A stretch of DNA of 21,604 nucleotides from JAFTYR01 sp964571375 (GTDB lineage Bacteria; Pseudomonadota; Gammaproteobacteria; Burkholderiales; Burkholderiaceae_F). The position numbers and the translations under genes were made by a program. The notes below the pieces were generated by a model. It ran no database searches, was not told the DNA's origin, and worked only from the letters and a program-made list of their open reading frames with translations. This document shows, in pieces, positions 1-7,423 of the stretch. The stretch lies in the NCBI GenBank assembly GCA_964571375.1, contig CAZNBL010000020.1:1-21604 (forward strand), written 5' to 3'. Position 1 is the first letter of the stretch, and each line of letters starts with the position of its first letter.

Positions 1-132
1 CGATAATAACGGCGATTTTTCACATTGTGAAGATGCCGGAGTCTGCTCCGGGCATCCGAGATGTAAGCAATTGAAGAGCCGGCGAAAGTGCGCGAAACCT
101 GATTTTTCAAGGGTTTCGGAAGACTCGGCCGG
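1..132. other. Left-edge intergenic stretch, no gene supported
   Basis: No coding region can be supported here. One frame stays open from base 3 to a stop near base 74 and could be the last two dozen codons of a gene outside the window, but nothing recognisable is encoded. Two inverted repeats are visible. One is the short palindrome TTCACATTGTGAA at 19-31. The other is an imperfect hairpin at 32-56 (GATGCCGGAG against CTCCGGGCATC, one bulged G). The hairpin has no following T-run on either strand, so it does not look like an intrinsic terminator. Confidence 0.4.
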
Positions 133-142
133 GTGAATCGGG

Positions 143-148
143 TAAAAT
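143..148 (+). promoter_or_regulatory. Putative -10 element (TAAAAT) of the first gene
   Basis: TAAAAT at 143-148 resembles the -10 hexamers seen before other genes in this window (TAAAAT before parE, TATACT before the SpeE-like gene). No good -35 is visible at the right distance. Its position inside the GTG-initiated version of the downstream reading frame favours the ATG at 175 as the true start. Confidence 0.35.
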
Positions 149-174
149 ATAGAGCTGTTATTTATTTACGTACC

Positions 175-528
175 ATGTCAGACGATTCACTAGCGGCCGA
201 TGCCATCGATGTGCGCACCATCGATATGTTCTGCGGCCTGACCGACAGGGATATGACCGTCCCGAAAAAGCGCGCAGTCTGCATGGCGAGAAAGATCTTC
301 CGTGACAGCCGCTCTTTCGAGCTGCTTGCTGTCTGCAATCAGCGCGGCCTGCTCGATATCAGCCTTTATACGTCGGAAGAAGACGCGGTTGAGCAGCTTG
401 CCGAGCTTCTGAGCTGTCCGGCCTTCATCAAAGAATTCTATTCAACGCACCTTTGGCGCTTCAATCTGCCGTTTTCGGAAAAGATGCTCGAAGTGGCCGA
501 GCGCTCCTTCCCGAAAAAGGGCAGATAG
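175..528 (+). CDS. Hypothetical protein, 117 aa
   Basis: A short reading frame of unknown function that I do not recognise. The predicted protein is soluble, with no signal peptide or membrane segment. It mixes short hydrophobic stretches with charged ones, and the C-terminal part (SEKMLEVAERSFPKKGR) looks helical and basic at its end. I chose the ATG at 175. A GTG at 133 would add 14 residues and has a GGAAG about ten bases upstream, but a -10-like TAAAAT (143-148) lies inside that extension. Neither start has an ideal ribosome binding site. The gene ends three bases before the stop of the convergent acetyltransferase gene, with no clear terminator between them. Codon usage is similar to the neighbours, so I think it is real. 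Confidence 0.6.
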   Translation: MSDDSLAADAIDVRTIDMFCGLTDRDMTVPKKRAVCMARKIFRDSRSFELLAVCNQRGLLDISLYTSEEDAVEQLAELLSCPAFIKEFYSTHLWRFNLPFSEKMLEVAERSFPKKGR

Positions 529-531
529 TTT

Positions 532-1014
532 TTAAAAAGTAAGGCGCATCTGGTGCCAGACCACGCCGCCGTGTTCGCTCGAAGAGACGCCTTCGTCGAC
601 AAAACCGAAACGCGAATAAAACGGGATGAGGCGCTCCTTGCATGTGAGCACAATGCCTTTTTTGCCTTCGGTACGGCAGTCCGAGACGACTCTTTCCATG
701 ATGCGGGTGGCGACACCTTGTCTTAAGTAAGGAACGTCGGTGACGACACTGAAAATCATCTGCCAGGGGGCGTCGGGCGTATGCATCGCGGGATCGGCAT
801 ACATTTCGTCCGTGAGGTTTTCTTCAGAAGTGACGAAGCCGTTTACGAAGCCCTTGACTGCGCCGTCTTCTTCGAGAATCCAGAAGCGTTCGCCGAATGC
901 GGCGATACGGCCTTCGAGCTGCTCTCGGGTGGCGCCTTCTTCGGGCGGGTAAGACGCAGCTTCGATACGGGCTAAGGTGTCCAAGTCTTCTTTTACGGCG
1001 TGACGGATCGGCAT
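532..1014 (-). CDS. GNAT-family N-acetyltransferase, 160 aa
   Basis: Predicted cytoplasmic acetyl-CoA-dependent N-acetyltransferase with unknown acceptor. The GNAT fold is recognisable from an N-terminal segment (MPIRHAVKEDLDTLARIEAASYP), a central strand (FSVVTDVPYLRQGVA, around 88-102) carrying the acetyl-CoA pyrophosphate-binding signature R-Q-G-V-A at 98-102, and the C-terminal block ERLIPFYSRFGFVDEG (127-142) with the usual Tyr before the last strand. Length is typical for the family. I start at the ATG at 1014. A TTG at 1050 would add 12 residues, but a -10-like TATACT (complement of 1051-1056) sits immediately upstream of it, which would put transcription start at or inside the extension. 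The head resembles the arylalkylamine (AANAT-like) subgroup, but the substrate cannot be assigned. It is tail-to-tail with the small hypothetical gene and divergent from the EamA transporter. Confidence 0.8.
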   Translation of the reverse strand: MPIRHAVKEDLDTLARIEAASYPPEEGATREQLEGRIAAFGERFWILEEDGAVKGFVNGFVTSEENLTDEMYADPAMHTPDAPWQMIFSVVTDVPYLRQGVATRIMERVVSDCRTEGKKGIVLTCKERLIPFYSRFGFVDEGVSSSEHGGVVWHQMRLTF

Positions 1015-1142
1015 GTCGGTAAATCCAGAGATAAATTCAATACGCCGCAAAGTATAGACAAGGATGCGCTTTTCTACGACCGGTTCGGCTCGGTTTGATG
1101 CCGCGGCGCGCCGGGGCGGGATTTATCGTCTGAGGGCAAAAA

Positions 1143-1194
1143 AAGAATGCGCGACGTCCGTCATTCTTGAAATTTAAAAGTAAAGCGGTATCCT
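1143..1194 (+). promoter_or_regulatory. Putative sigma-70 promoter and inverted repeat before the EamA gene
   Basis: TTGAAA (1167-1172) and TATCCT (1189-1194) are separated by 16 bases and lie about 65 bases before the transporter start. A 7-bp inverted repeat, AAGAATG (1143-1149) and CATTCTT (1162-1168), overlaps the -35 and could be an operator. This is pattern-based only. Confidence 0.4.
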
Positions 1195-1258
1195 TATCGA
1201 CTTATGGATTGAACCAGATGTTTTCGGCGGCGTCGGCCGCTTTACCGGTAAGAAGTTT

Positions 1259-2158
1259 ATGGGGCAGCAAATCAAAGGGGTGGCCTGTGCGGTAGGCGCA
1301 GGCGTCTGTTGGGGATCGATGGCGGTTGCGGCGCAGTACATGCTGTCGCAGGGCGGATTGACGGCGGTCGATCTGGTGGCCGGCCGACTTCTGATTGCAG
1401 GCATTATGCTTCTGCTCTTTGAAGAATTCGTCATGCACCGGCCGGTACTCGCGTACTTCAAAGACCGGAAAATGTTCCGGGACGCACTGATCTACGGTCT
1501 CATTCTCATGGCCGCTCAGGCGACGTTCTTTTTGTCGATCGCCGCGGCCAACGCCGGTACCGCTGCCATTATGGTGATGACGGCACCGATCTTTATCATC
1601 GCCTGGGAACTCTTTATCCATAAGTGTCCGCCGAGCAAGATTCAGTTGCTCTGCCTGGTGCTGACCTTTACCGGTGTGGTGTTTCTTATCACCAAGGGCG
1701 ATTTCTCCTCGATCCATATGACCTGGCTCGGTGTGTTCTGGGGGCTGCTGTCCGCAATGGCGGGAGGCGCGGGGACCGTGCAGCCCAAGCAGCTAATCCG
1801 CAAAATGCCCGTAAATGCCGTGGTCGGCTGGGGCATGACGTTCGGCGGCATCGTGATCACGCTTGCGTTCCGTCCGAATTTCTTTGCGATTGACTGGACC
1901 TGGCAGGTGGCGGCTTCCTATCTTTACATGGCGGTGTTCGGTACGCTGATCGCTTTCGTGCTTTATCTTTCGAGCGTCAAGTACGTATCTCCGACTTCTG
2001 CGAGCCTTTTGAACTGCTTTGAGCCGCTCTCGGCGGTGTTTTTCTCGATCGTACTGCTCGGTGTGGTCGTCAAACCCCTCGAAGTATTCGGCGCCCTGCT
2101 GATTTTCTCGGCAGTGTTCCTGCTCTCCTGGTCGGCCAAGCGAAGCGAAAACATATAA
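1259..2158 (+). CDS. EamA/DMT-family inner-membrane transporter, 299 aa
   Basis: Predicted drug/metabolite transporter of the EamA (RhaT-like) family, an inner-membrane permease that typically exports amino acids or metabolites. The protein is almost entirely hydrophobic, with about ten transmembrane helices arranged as two EamA repeats (roughly residues 5-140 and 150-293). The first repeat opens with the typical GAGVCWGSMAVAAQYML helix and includes NAGTAAIMVMTAPIF, the usual motif near the end of the first half. The second half has SSVKYVSPTSASLLNCFEPLSAVFFS, the matching motif of the second repeat. The length of 299 aa is normal. The ATG start is preceded by a weak purine-rich site (AAGAAG). 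The gene stands alone between the divergent acetyltransferase and the sensor kinase operon. The substrate is not predictable from sequence. Confidence 0.88.
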   Translation: MGQQIKGVACAVGAGVCWGSMAVAAQYMLSQGGLTAVDLVAGRLLIAGIMLLLFEEFVMHRPVLAYFKDRKMFRDALIYGLILMAAQATFFLSIAAANAGTAAIMVMTAPIFIIAWELFIHKCPPSKIQLLCLVLTFTGVVFLITKGDFSSIHMTWLGVFWGLLSAMAGGAGTVQPKQLIRKMPVNAVVGWGMTFGGIVITLAFRPNFFAIDWTWQVAASYLYMAVFGTLIAFVLYLSSVKYVSPTSASLLNCFEPLSAVFFSIVLLGVVVKPLEVFGALLIFSAVFLLSWSAKRSENI

Positions 2159-2214
2159 GGTGTTTTTGCTTCGGAAAGCAGGATAATAAGGACATTCCGA
2201 TTTCAATAACCGCA

Positions 2215-3987
2215 ATGCCGATCCTACGCATACTGACACTGATCCTTTTGCTCGCGCTCCCGCAGCTTCATGCGGCCGAGACGCGCGAAAAGGTGTCCGT
2301 CGGCATTATCGATACCTTCAATCAGGGCAGTCTGCAGGATACGCAGACCACGAGTACTCAGACACTCATCAAGAATCTGAAGCAGTACGACTTCGAAGTC
2401 AAAGTACTCAATACCGTCAATCCTGCGCAAGCGCTGCGGGACCACCCCGTCGACTTCATCTACACGTCGCCCGGCATGTTTTACGAGCTTCGAAGCGAAG
2501 GTCTCGTCAACTATGTCGCAACCCTCAAAGCGCTGCAGTCCGACGATCCCGCAGCTTCTCAGGGCAGTGTGTTCGTGGTGCTCAAAGACAGAGTGGATAT
2601 TCAGACGCTTGCCGACCTCAAAGGGAAAGCAGCCGCCGCCAATCAGCCGAACTCTTTTGCCGGATGGATCGCGGCACTCGCCGAAATCAAAAAGGCGGGC
2701 TTCAATCCCGATAAGTTCTTTTCCGAAGTGCTCTACCGGCACTTTACTTACCCCGATGCGTTTGCTTTGCTGCAGTCGGGAGCCGCGGACGCCGCGGTGC
2801 TGCCGAGCTGTCTCATGGAGCAGTTGGCGGCCGACAACCTGATCCGCCTCGAAGACTTCCGGGTGATCAATGAGAAGCCGCAGGATGTACTGCGATGCGC
2901 GCATTCGACCGATCTCTATCCCGGTCATATCCTGGCCGCCAGAGAAAACCTTTCGCCGAAACTCGTTTGGGAAGTGACGTCGGTGCTGCTGAACATGGGC
3001 TCGTTCGACGGCTATGAGTGGACGATTTCTCAGGGCTTTTCCAAGGTCGGCAACGTCTATAAGGAACTTGCGATCGGGCCTTATTCATACCTTCGGGACC
3101 GCTCTCTTACCGGTATCTGGGCGCGCTGGAAGGTGGAGATTTCGGTTTTTGCCGCCGTAATTCTGTTTTTGATTTTAAATTCGCTTTATCTGCATCTTGC
3201 AGTCAAGCGACGCACACGCGAGCTGGCCGAAGCTTTGGAGCGTCAGATCAACCTTGAAAAAGAGGCGGCCAAGTCCAGAGAGAAATTCCTTCAGCTCGAG
3301 CGTCTCGGCATCATCTCTCAGATGTCGGGGATGTTTGCGCATGAAGTGCAGCAACCGCTGCTTGCCATCAATAACTATCTTTCGGGCCTCAGAATTTATC
3401 TTGAGCGCAAGGGTAAGAATGATGCGATCAGCGACAAGTCGCTCGAACATATGGCCTACAACTGCGAGCGGATCGGCGAGATCGTCCAGAGGGTAAGAGG
3501 CTACGCCAAGGCCAAGAGAGGCGTGATGGCCGGCTGTGATTTGGCGGCGATCTGCCGTCAGGCACTTTCAACCTTAAAGTGCGGGCAGTATCGGAGCATG
3601 CAGGTTGATTTCCGATGCCTGGCGGGCAGTGCCGAGGTGCTCGGCGATAATCTCGAACTGGAACTTCTGGTTCTCAATTTATTGCGCAATGCCTGCAGTG
3701 CGGCTGAAACTGCCGAATCTCCTTCGGTGACGCTCACGCTTTCGGAAGCCGATACCCGTCACTGGCAGATTACGGTCACGGACAACGGACCGAAGCTTAC
3801 GGAAGCCGAGTTTGCACGGCTCTCGAGCCTCGGAGAAAGCTTAAAGAGCGAAGGGCTCGGTATCGGATTATCTTTGGTGCGCGGCATTGCCGATGCGCAC
3901 GGTGCGACATTGAAATTCAGGCAGCTCGATGACTGCGGTATCGCTGCCGACGTAACGATTGAAAAAGCGGAGAAACAGCCATGTTGA
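2215..3987 (+). CDS. TtrS-like sensor histidine kinase with PhnD-type periplasmic domain, 590 aa
   Basis: Membrane sensor kinase of a two-component system. In order: a signal peptide (1-20, ending LHA before AET), a periplasmic PhnD/PBP2-like ligand-binding domain (about 25-300), a transmembrane helix (about 308-328), a short coiled linker, and a HisKA domain with phospho-acceptor H376 in FAHEVQQPLLAI. An HATPase domain follows, with N-box NLLRNACSAA (about 488-497), DNG at 523-525 and GLGIGLSL at 547-554. The HEVQQPL box and domain order resemble TtrS, the tetrathionate sensor. However, no tetrathionate reductase genes are present; the operon instead ends with a secreted flavoprotein, so the sensed ligand is probably that enzyme's substrate (inference). 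The stop overlaps the regulator's start by 7 bp. No strong ribosome binding site precedes the ATG; I kept it because it begins the signal peptide. Confidence 0.88.
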   Translation: MPILRILTLILLLALPQLHAAETREKVSVGIIDTFNQGSLQDTQTTSTQTLIKNLKQYDFEVKVLNTVNPAQALRDHPVDFIYTSPGMFYELRSEGLVNYVATLKALQSDDPAASQGSVFVVLKDRVDIQTLADLKGKAAAANQPNSFAGWIAALAEIKKAGFNPDKFFSEVLYRHFTYPDAFALLQSGAADAAVLPSCLMEQLAADNLIRLEDFRVINEKPQDVLRCAHSTDLYPGHILAARENLSPKLVWEVTSVLLNMGSFDGYEWTISQGFSKVGNVYKELAIGPYSYLRDRSLTGIWARWKVEISVFAAVILFLILNSLYLHLAVKRRTRELAEALERQINLEKEAAKSREKFLQLERLGIISQMSGMFAHEVQQPLLAINNYLSGLRIYLERKGKNDAISDKSLEHMAYNCERIGEIVQRVRGYAKAKRGVMAGCDLAAICRQALSTLKCGQYRSMQVDFRCLAGSAEVLGDNLELELLVLNLLRNACSAAETAESPSVTLTLSEADTRHWQITVTDNGPKLTEAEFARLSSLGESLKSEGLGIGLSLVRGIADAHGATLKFRQLDDCGIAADVTIEKAEKQPC

Positions 3988-4595
3988 ATCCTTTGGTTCG
4001 TGTGATTGATGACGATGCGGAGGCCCGCTCTTCGATTTCGTTTTTTCTCGGCATGATGGATTGGGAAATCTGCGAGTACGAAAACGCGCTTGAATTCCTG
4101 GAGAAAGACGATTTTTCGCGACCCGGATGCATGGTGCTCGATGTTCGTATGCCCGGGATGACCGGTCTTGAACTGCAGGTCGAATTAAATAAGAAAGGCG
4201 TGACGCTGCCGATTATTTTCCTATCCGGCCACGGTGATCTCGACATGGCCGTACACGCCTTAAAGCGGGGAGCCGACGACTTTCTCGAAAAATCCGCAAA
4301 GCCCGAGCGCCTTCAGGCGGCGGTTGCCAAGGCTGTGAAGTCTTCGCTTGAAGCCGCGCACGCCGAGCTCGGTGTGAGAAAGCTGCGTTCTGTTTACGAG
4401 GAACTGACACCGAGAGAAAAGGCGGTGGCGCTTGAAATTTCCAAGGGGCTGCTCAACAAAGTGATCGGTGCCAATCTCGGCATTACCGAACGTACGGTCA
4501 AAATGCACCGCGCCAATGTCTTTGACAAGATGCAGGTAAATTCCGCCGTGGAACTTACTAAATTGCTCCAGCGGATCGGGGTGCTCCATGAATAG
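3981..4595 (+). CDS. TtrR/FixJ-type response regulator, 204 aa
   Basis: DNA-binding response regulator partner of the preceding kinase. The receiver domain occupies about 1-120, with an acidic cluster D10-D12, phospho-acceptor D54 in MVLDVRMPGMTG, S82 in the LSGHGD switch, and K104 in FLEKSAK. The usual Pro after that Lys is replaced by Ser. A LuxR/NarL-type helix-turn-helix follows (about 143-200: LTPREKAVALEISKG, then ITERTVKMHRANVFDKM). This architecture matches FixJ and TtrR. The start codon lies inside the end of the kinase gene (7-bp overlap), and the stop overlaps the flavoprotein start by 8 bp, so the three genes are very likely translationally coupled. It probably activates the operon or other respiratory genes when the periplasmic ligand is present; this is inferred from context, and no binding site was identified. 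Confidence 0.9.
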   Translation: MLNPLVRVIDDDAEARSSISFFLGMMDWEICEYENALEFLEKDDFSRPGCMVLDVRMPGMTGLELQVELNKKGVTLPIIFLSGHGDLDMAVHALKRGADDFLEKSAKPERLQAAVAKAVKSSLEAAHAELGVRKLRSVYEELTPREKAVALEISKGLLNKVIGANLGITERTVKMHRANVFDKMQVNSAVELTKLLQRIGVLHE

Positions 4596-5976
4596 ACGGG
4601 AACTTATCGCCGCTCTCGCGCTCACGCCTTTGGTTCGTCCCTCGTTTGCAGGAAGCGCCCGCTATGACGTTATCGTGATCGGTGCGGGCGGCGCGGGTCT
4701 TTGTGCTGCGGTTTCTGCGGCAGAATCCGGAGCGTCCCGCGTACTCATTATTGAAAAGTCCCGCTATGTCGGCGGCCACACGATCCTCTCCGAAGGTACG
4801 GTCAATTCTGTCTCCGCTGCCGATGCCGAGGGCAAGCAGCTTTGGGCGGAGCAGAGTCTTTCTGCGGGCGGCGGCTTCAACAATAAGAAGCTCGTGGAAG
4901 TCATGATCGAAGAGTCGGACGATATGCTCTCGTGGTTGGGAGACATGGGCGTACAGTGGTCGTCCGAGGCGTTCGAAGCCTGGTCGGGTCAGCATGCAAG
5001 GTCGTATAACACGCCGTCCGAGCGTCCCGCGGTCGACTATATCCGGGCACTTTCGAGACGCGCCAAAGCGCTCGGAGTCGAAGTGGTTTTAGGTTGCCGT
5101 GCGGAAGAAATCATTACGGATATAGGCGGCAGAGTGTGCGGCGTGCGCTGCACCAAGGACGGGGAAGGCATCGGTTTTGCCGCGCCTCAGGTGATCATTG
5201 CTTCGGGCGGTTTTACCGGCAACGTGGGACTCAGAATGCTCTATAACCCGATGCTCGACGCTTCGGTGAGAACAACCGCCAATCCCTCGGGGCGTACCGT
5301 TGAAAGCTCCAACGGCGACGGGATTGTGATGGCTCAGAAACTCGGAGCCGATACGGTCGATATGTCGTACTTCGAGCTGATTCCGCTGCAGGGCGGCCGG
5401 ATTCTCAACTACGCGGGCGGCGATATTTATGTGAACTCCTCGGGATTGCGTTTTGTCGATGAAACGCGTTGCGCCGATGAAGTAAGCCGCGCTTATCTCG
5501 AATTGCCCGACCGCGTGATGTGGGTGATTACCGATGCGGCGTCAAAAAAGAATTCTCGCTTTGAAAGCAAATTGATCAACGGCACCGTGCAGTCGGCTTC
5601 TACTATCAAAGAAATGGCCCGCAGAATGGGAGTGCCGTCCTCGGCACTTGAAGAGACGATTGCGCGCTATAACCGCTTTGTCGAAGCGGGCAGAGACGAG
5701 GAATTCGGTAAGACCGTCTTTACGCAGAAAATCGAAAAGCCGCCGTTTTATTTCGGCCGCGAAAGCTTCGATCTGCACACGAGTCTCGGCGGCATCCGTA
5801 TCGATGAGAAGGCCAGAGTTTTACGAGGCGACGGCACTGTGATCGAAGGACTCTATGCCGCAGGGGAAACTGCGGGCGGCGTGCACGGCAAGGGGCGTTT
5901 GGGCGGCAACGCGCTTACCGCCGCATTCGTGTTCGGGCGTATTGCGGGCAGGGAAGCGGCAGGCGCCTTGCGCTGA
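4588..5976 (+). CDS. Tat-exported FAD-dependent reductase, fumarate-reductase/flavocytochrome c family, 462 aa
   Basis: Predicted periplasmic flavoprotein reductase of the soluble fumarate reductase (flavocytochrome c) family. The N-terminus (NRRELIAALALTP, cleavage probably near SFA at 19-21) is a short twin-arginine signal, fitting export after FAD loading. The FAD Rossmann motif GAGGAGLCAAVSAAESGA spans 32-49. The C-terminal FAD motif LYAAGETAGGVHG begins at 422, followed by RLGGNALTAAFVFGRIAG. R294 (in FVDETRCADE), H397 (in DLHTSLGG) and R437 (in GKGRLGGN) sit where the family's catalytic Arg and substrate-binding His/Arg lie. The His of the family's HPT segment appears replaced (ELIPLQGG, around 263-270), so fumarate may not be the substrate. 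There is no heme or FMN-binding domain, so electrons must come from a separate cytochrome or quinol oxidase not seen here. Last gene of the sensor operon. Confidence 0.85.
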   Translation: MNRRELIAALALTPLVRPSFAGSARYDVIVIGAGGAGLCAAVSAAESGASRVLIIEKSRYVGGHTILSEGTVNSVSAADAEGKQLWAEQSLSAGGGFNNKKLVEVMIEESDDMLSWLGDMGVQWSSEAFEAWSGQHARSYNTPSERPAVDYIRALSRRAKALGVEVVLGCRAEEIITDIGGRVCGVRCTKDGEGIGFAAPQVIIASGGFTGNVGLRMLYNPMLDASVRTTANPSGRTVESSNGDGIVMAQKLGADTVDMSYFELIPLQGGRILNYAGGDIYVNSSGLRFVDETRCADEVSRAYLELPDRVMWVITDAASKKNSRFESKLINGTVQSASTIKEMARRMGVPSSALEETIARYNRFVEAGRDEEFGKTVFTQKIEKPPFYFGRESFDLHTSLGGIRIDEKARVLRGDGTVIEGLYAAGETAGGVHGKGRLGGNALTAAFVFGRIAGREAAGALR

Positions 5977-5992
5977 AATAAGCCAAAAACAA

Positions 5993-6029
5993 AAGGCAGA
6001 TCGATTTGAATCGGTCTGCCTTTTTTGTC
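5993..6029. terminator. Strong bidirectional intrinsic terminator
   Basis: A long inverted repeat (AAGGCAGATCGATT at 5993-6006, AATCGGTCTGCCTT at 6009-6022, one G-T pair) is followed by a T-run on the plus strand. It is preceded by an A-rich tract that gives TTTTGTTTTT on the minus strand. It serves both the flavoprotein operon and the convergent gene ending at 6046. Confidence 0.9.
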
Positions 6030-6045
6030 GGTACGGCGTTACGGA

Positions 6046-7239
6046 TTAAACAGCATTGATGCTCTTTAACCAGGCCATAGCGAAGGATTCGCCCGGAGCT
6101 ACGCGGAAGGTGGTTTCACCGGCCCAAAGCTTCGGATTCCATGCCGGCTGATCCGGATAGCGGATGAAGGCGTTGAGGCTGTGATATTCCTTCGGATTGT
6201 GCTGCATCAGAATGGTCTTGCATTCATTGACGAAGTCACCGTAGAACTCATCGACGAAGCGGTCGAACTTGCTGAAGTCGACGGTCATGGTCCAGCCTGC
6301 GGTTTCGGAGCCTTCGCACTGGAGTACGGGGCTGGTTTCTGCAAAGGGAGCCAGACGAATCGTGATCGGGCCGTCCTGTTCGTAAACAGCGCGGGCATAA
6401 TCCGGAGTGGTGCGGAAGAAGTCCTGAGCGACCGGATCAAGTCTTGCCTGCGGCTTCTGCCAGGGCTTGCGGAACTGACGGTTGTCGTTTTCAACGTTCT
6501 TTAAGCGCGGATTGGCAAGCACTTCTTCGCTGACGGTGAGACCTTCCTGAGCCACCATCTTGGCAAAGCCTTCCTTGTCGTCCTTTTCCTTAACAGCCTT
6601 GACGATGTTCCAAAGCTCTTCGAGGCTTGCGGCAGGGATTGCAAAGCTGTCCTTGTAGCCCAAGGCCTGATTGCGTTCGACGTAATCGGGGCACTGAGCA
6701 AAAGCGTTCTGGACGGACCAACGGGCACCGAGGTTCTTAAGGGCGGGCTTGGCAGCCTTCTTTTCGGGTTCCGGTCTTCTGAGCGGTGTGGGACGGGGCT
6801 TGCCTTCGTCTTTGACCTGAGCAAAAGCTGCCGGAAGATCGTTGGGATCGGGTGCTACGTAAGCCATCGGAGCGTTGATAACTTCAACGGCCGGAGAGTT
6901 GGTGTGGTGAATGCGCACACCGCCCTTGTCGCGGTTGACGCCGGCCTTCAGAGTCAGTGTCTTGCGGACCGGAGCTTCGGGAGCGGCCTCGGGAGCGGCT
7001 TCCGGCTGATCAACGGCTTCGGCCTGCTTGGCGGCCTGTTCGTCAAAGTGCTTCTTGCTGAAATCGGTTTCATGGAAACCGTCGGCACGGGCGGCCTTGA
7101 TCCAGTTATCCAGGCTGACGCGGTTGATGTCGAGATCGCGTGCAACTTCGGCAATAGGGCGACCTTCTACAAGAACTTTGTCAACGGCGTTCTTTTTAAA
7201 CTCAGGAGAAAATGTTCTGCGAGTACGTTTTTCTTGCAT
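6046..7239 (-). CDS. Transposase-type HTH fused to an unrecognised C-terminal region, 397 aa
   Basis: Function unknown. Residues 1-51 (RTFSPEFKKNAVDKVLV, then IAEVARDLDINRVSLDNWIK) match the IS3/IS911 OrfA helix-turn-helix. Instead of the short OrfA leucine zipper, the protein continues for about 345 residues with no DDE motif. An Ala/Glu/Pro-rich linker lies at about 76-90, a Pro/Lys-rich stretch at about 146-166, and a predicted globular region at about 170-397 contains conserved-looking aromatic segments (GWTMTVDFSKFDRFVDEFYGD; HSLNAFIRYPDQPAWNPKLW). No signal peptide or membrane helix is seen. No insertion-sequence ends or orfB flank it, so it looks like a domesticated DNA-binding protein. 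It is divergent from the small gene at 7424, which has a similar Ala/Glu/Pro-rich segment, so the two may act together (inference). The ATG at 7239 lacks a clear Shine-Dalgarno sequence, but the HTH begins there. Confidence 0.78.
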   Translation of the reverse strand: MQEKRTRRTFSPEFKKNAVDKVLVEGRPIAEVARDLDINRVSLDNWIKAARADGFHETDFSKKHFDEQAAKQAEAVDQPEAAPEAAPEAPVRKTLTLKAGVNRDKGGVRIHHTNSPAVEVINAPMAYVAPDPNDLPAAFAQVKDEGKPRPTPLRRPEPEKKAAKPALKNLGARWSVQNAFAQCPDYVERNQALGYKDSFAIPAASLEELWNIVKAVKEKDDKEGFAKMVAQEGLTVSEEVLANPRLKNVENDNRQFRKPWQKPQARLDPVAQDFFRTTPDYARAVYEQDGPITIRLAPFAETSPVLQCEGSETAGWTMTVDFSKFDRFVDEFYGDFVNECKTILMQHNPKEYHSLNAFIRYPDQPAWNPKLWAGETTFRVAPGESFAMAWLKSINAV

Positions 7240-7423
7240 CTGGATGGATTTCTGTTTGAGTTGTCTGTCTGCGCAGAGATCGTCTTATGACGTGGCTTGA
7301 CGTGCATCCGCATAGGGTAGAGGCGATTCTGCGGTCATTTTGATTGATTGTAATAGCATTTCCCTTCTTTGTTGATGCCTTAAAGCTTAAAATTCAGGCA
7401 CTGTCGGTAGAAAAGGATAAAAA
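7240..7423. promoter_or_regulatory. Divergent promoter region with a phased direct repeat
   Basis: This 184-bp gap separates two divergent genes. TGACGTG occurs twice (7288-7294 and 7298-7304), exactly 10 bp apart, i.e. one helical turn, which is a plausible binding site for a regulator. A -10-like TAAAAT (7388-7393) and a good Shine-Dalgarno AAGGA (7413-7417, six bases before the ATG) belong to the rightward gene. No convincing leftward -35/-10 pair was found. Confidence 0.45.

Noticed and set aside
2215..3987. Calling the sensor a true tetrathionate sensor (ttrS)
   Set aside because: The domain order and H-box resemble TtrS, but no tetrathionate reductase genes are nearby and the operon ends with a fumarate-reductase-family enzyme, so the ligand is left open.
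6046..7239. An active insertion sequence around the transposase-type HTH gene
   Set aside because: No DDE catalytic domain, no orfB frame, no terminal inverted repeats and no target-site duplication were found. The fused C-terminal region is not transposase-like.
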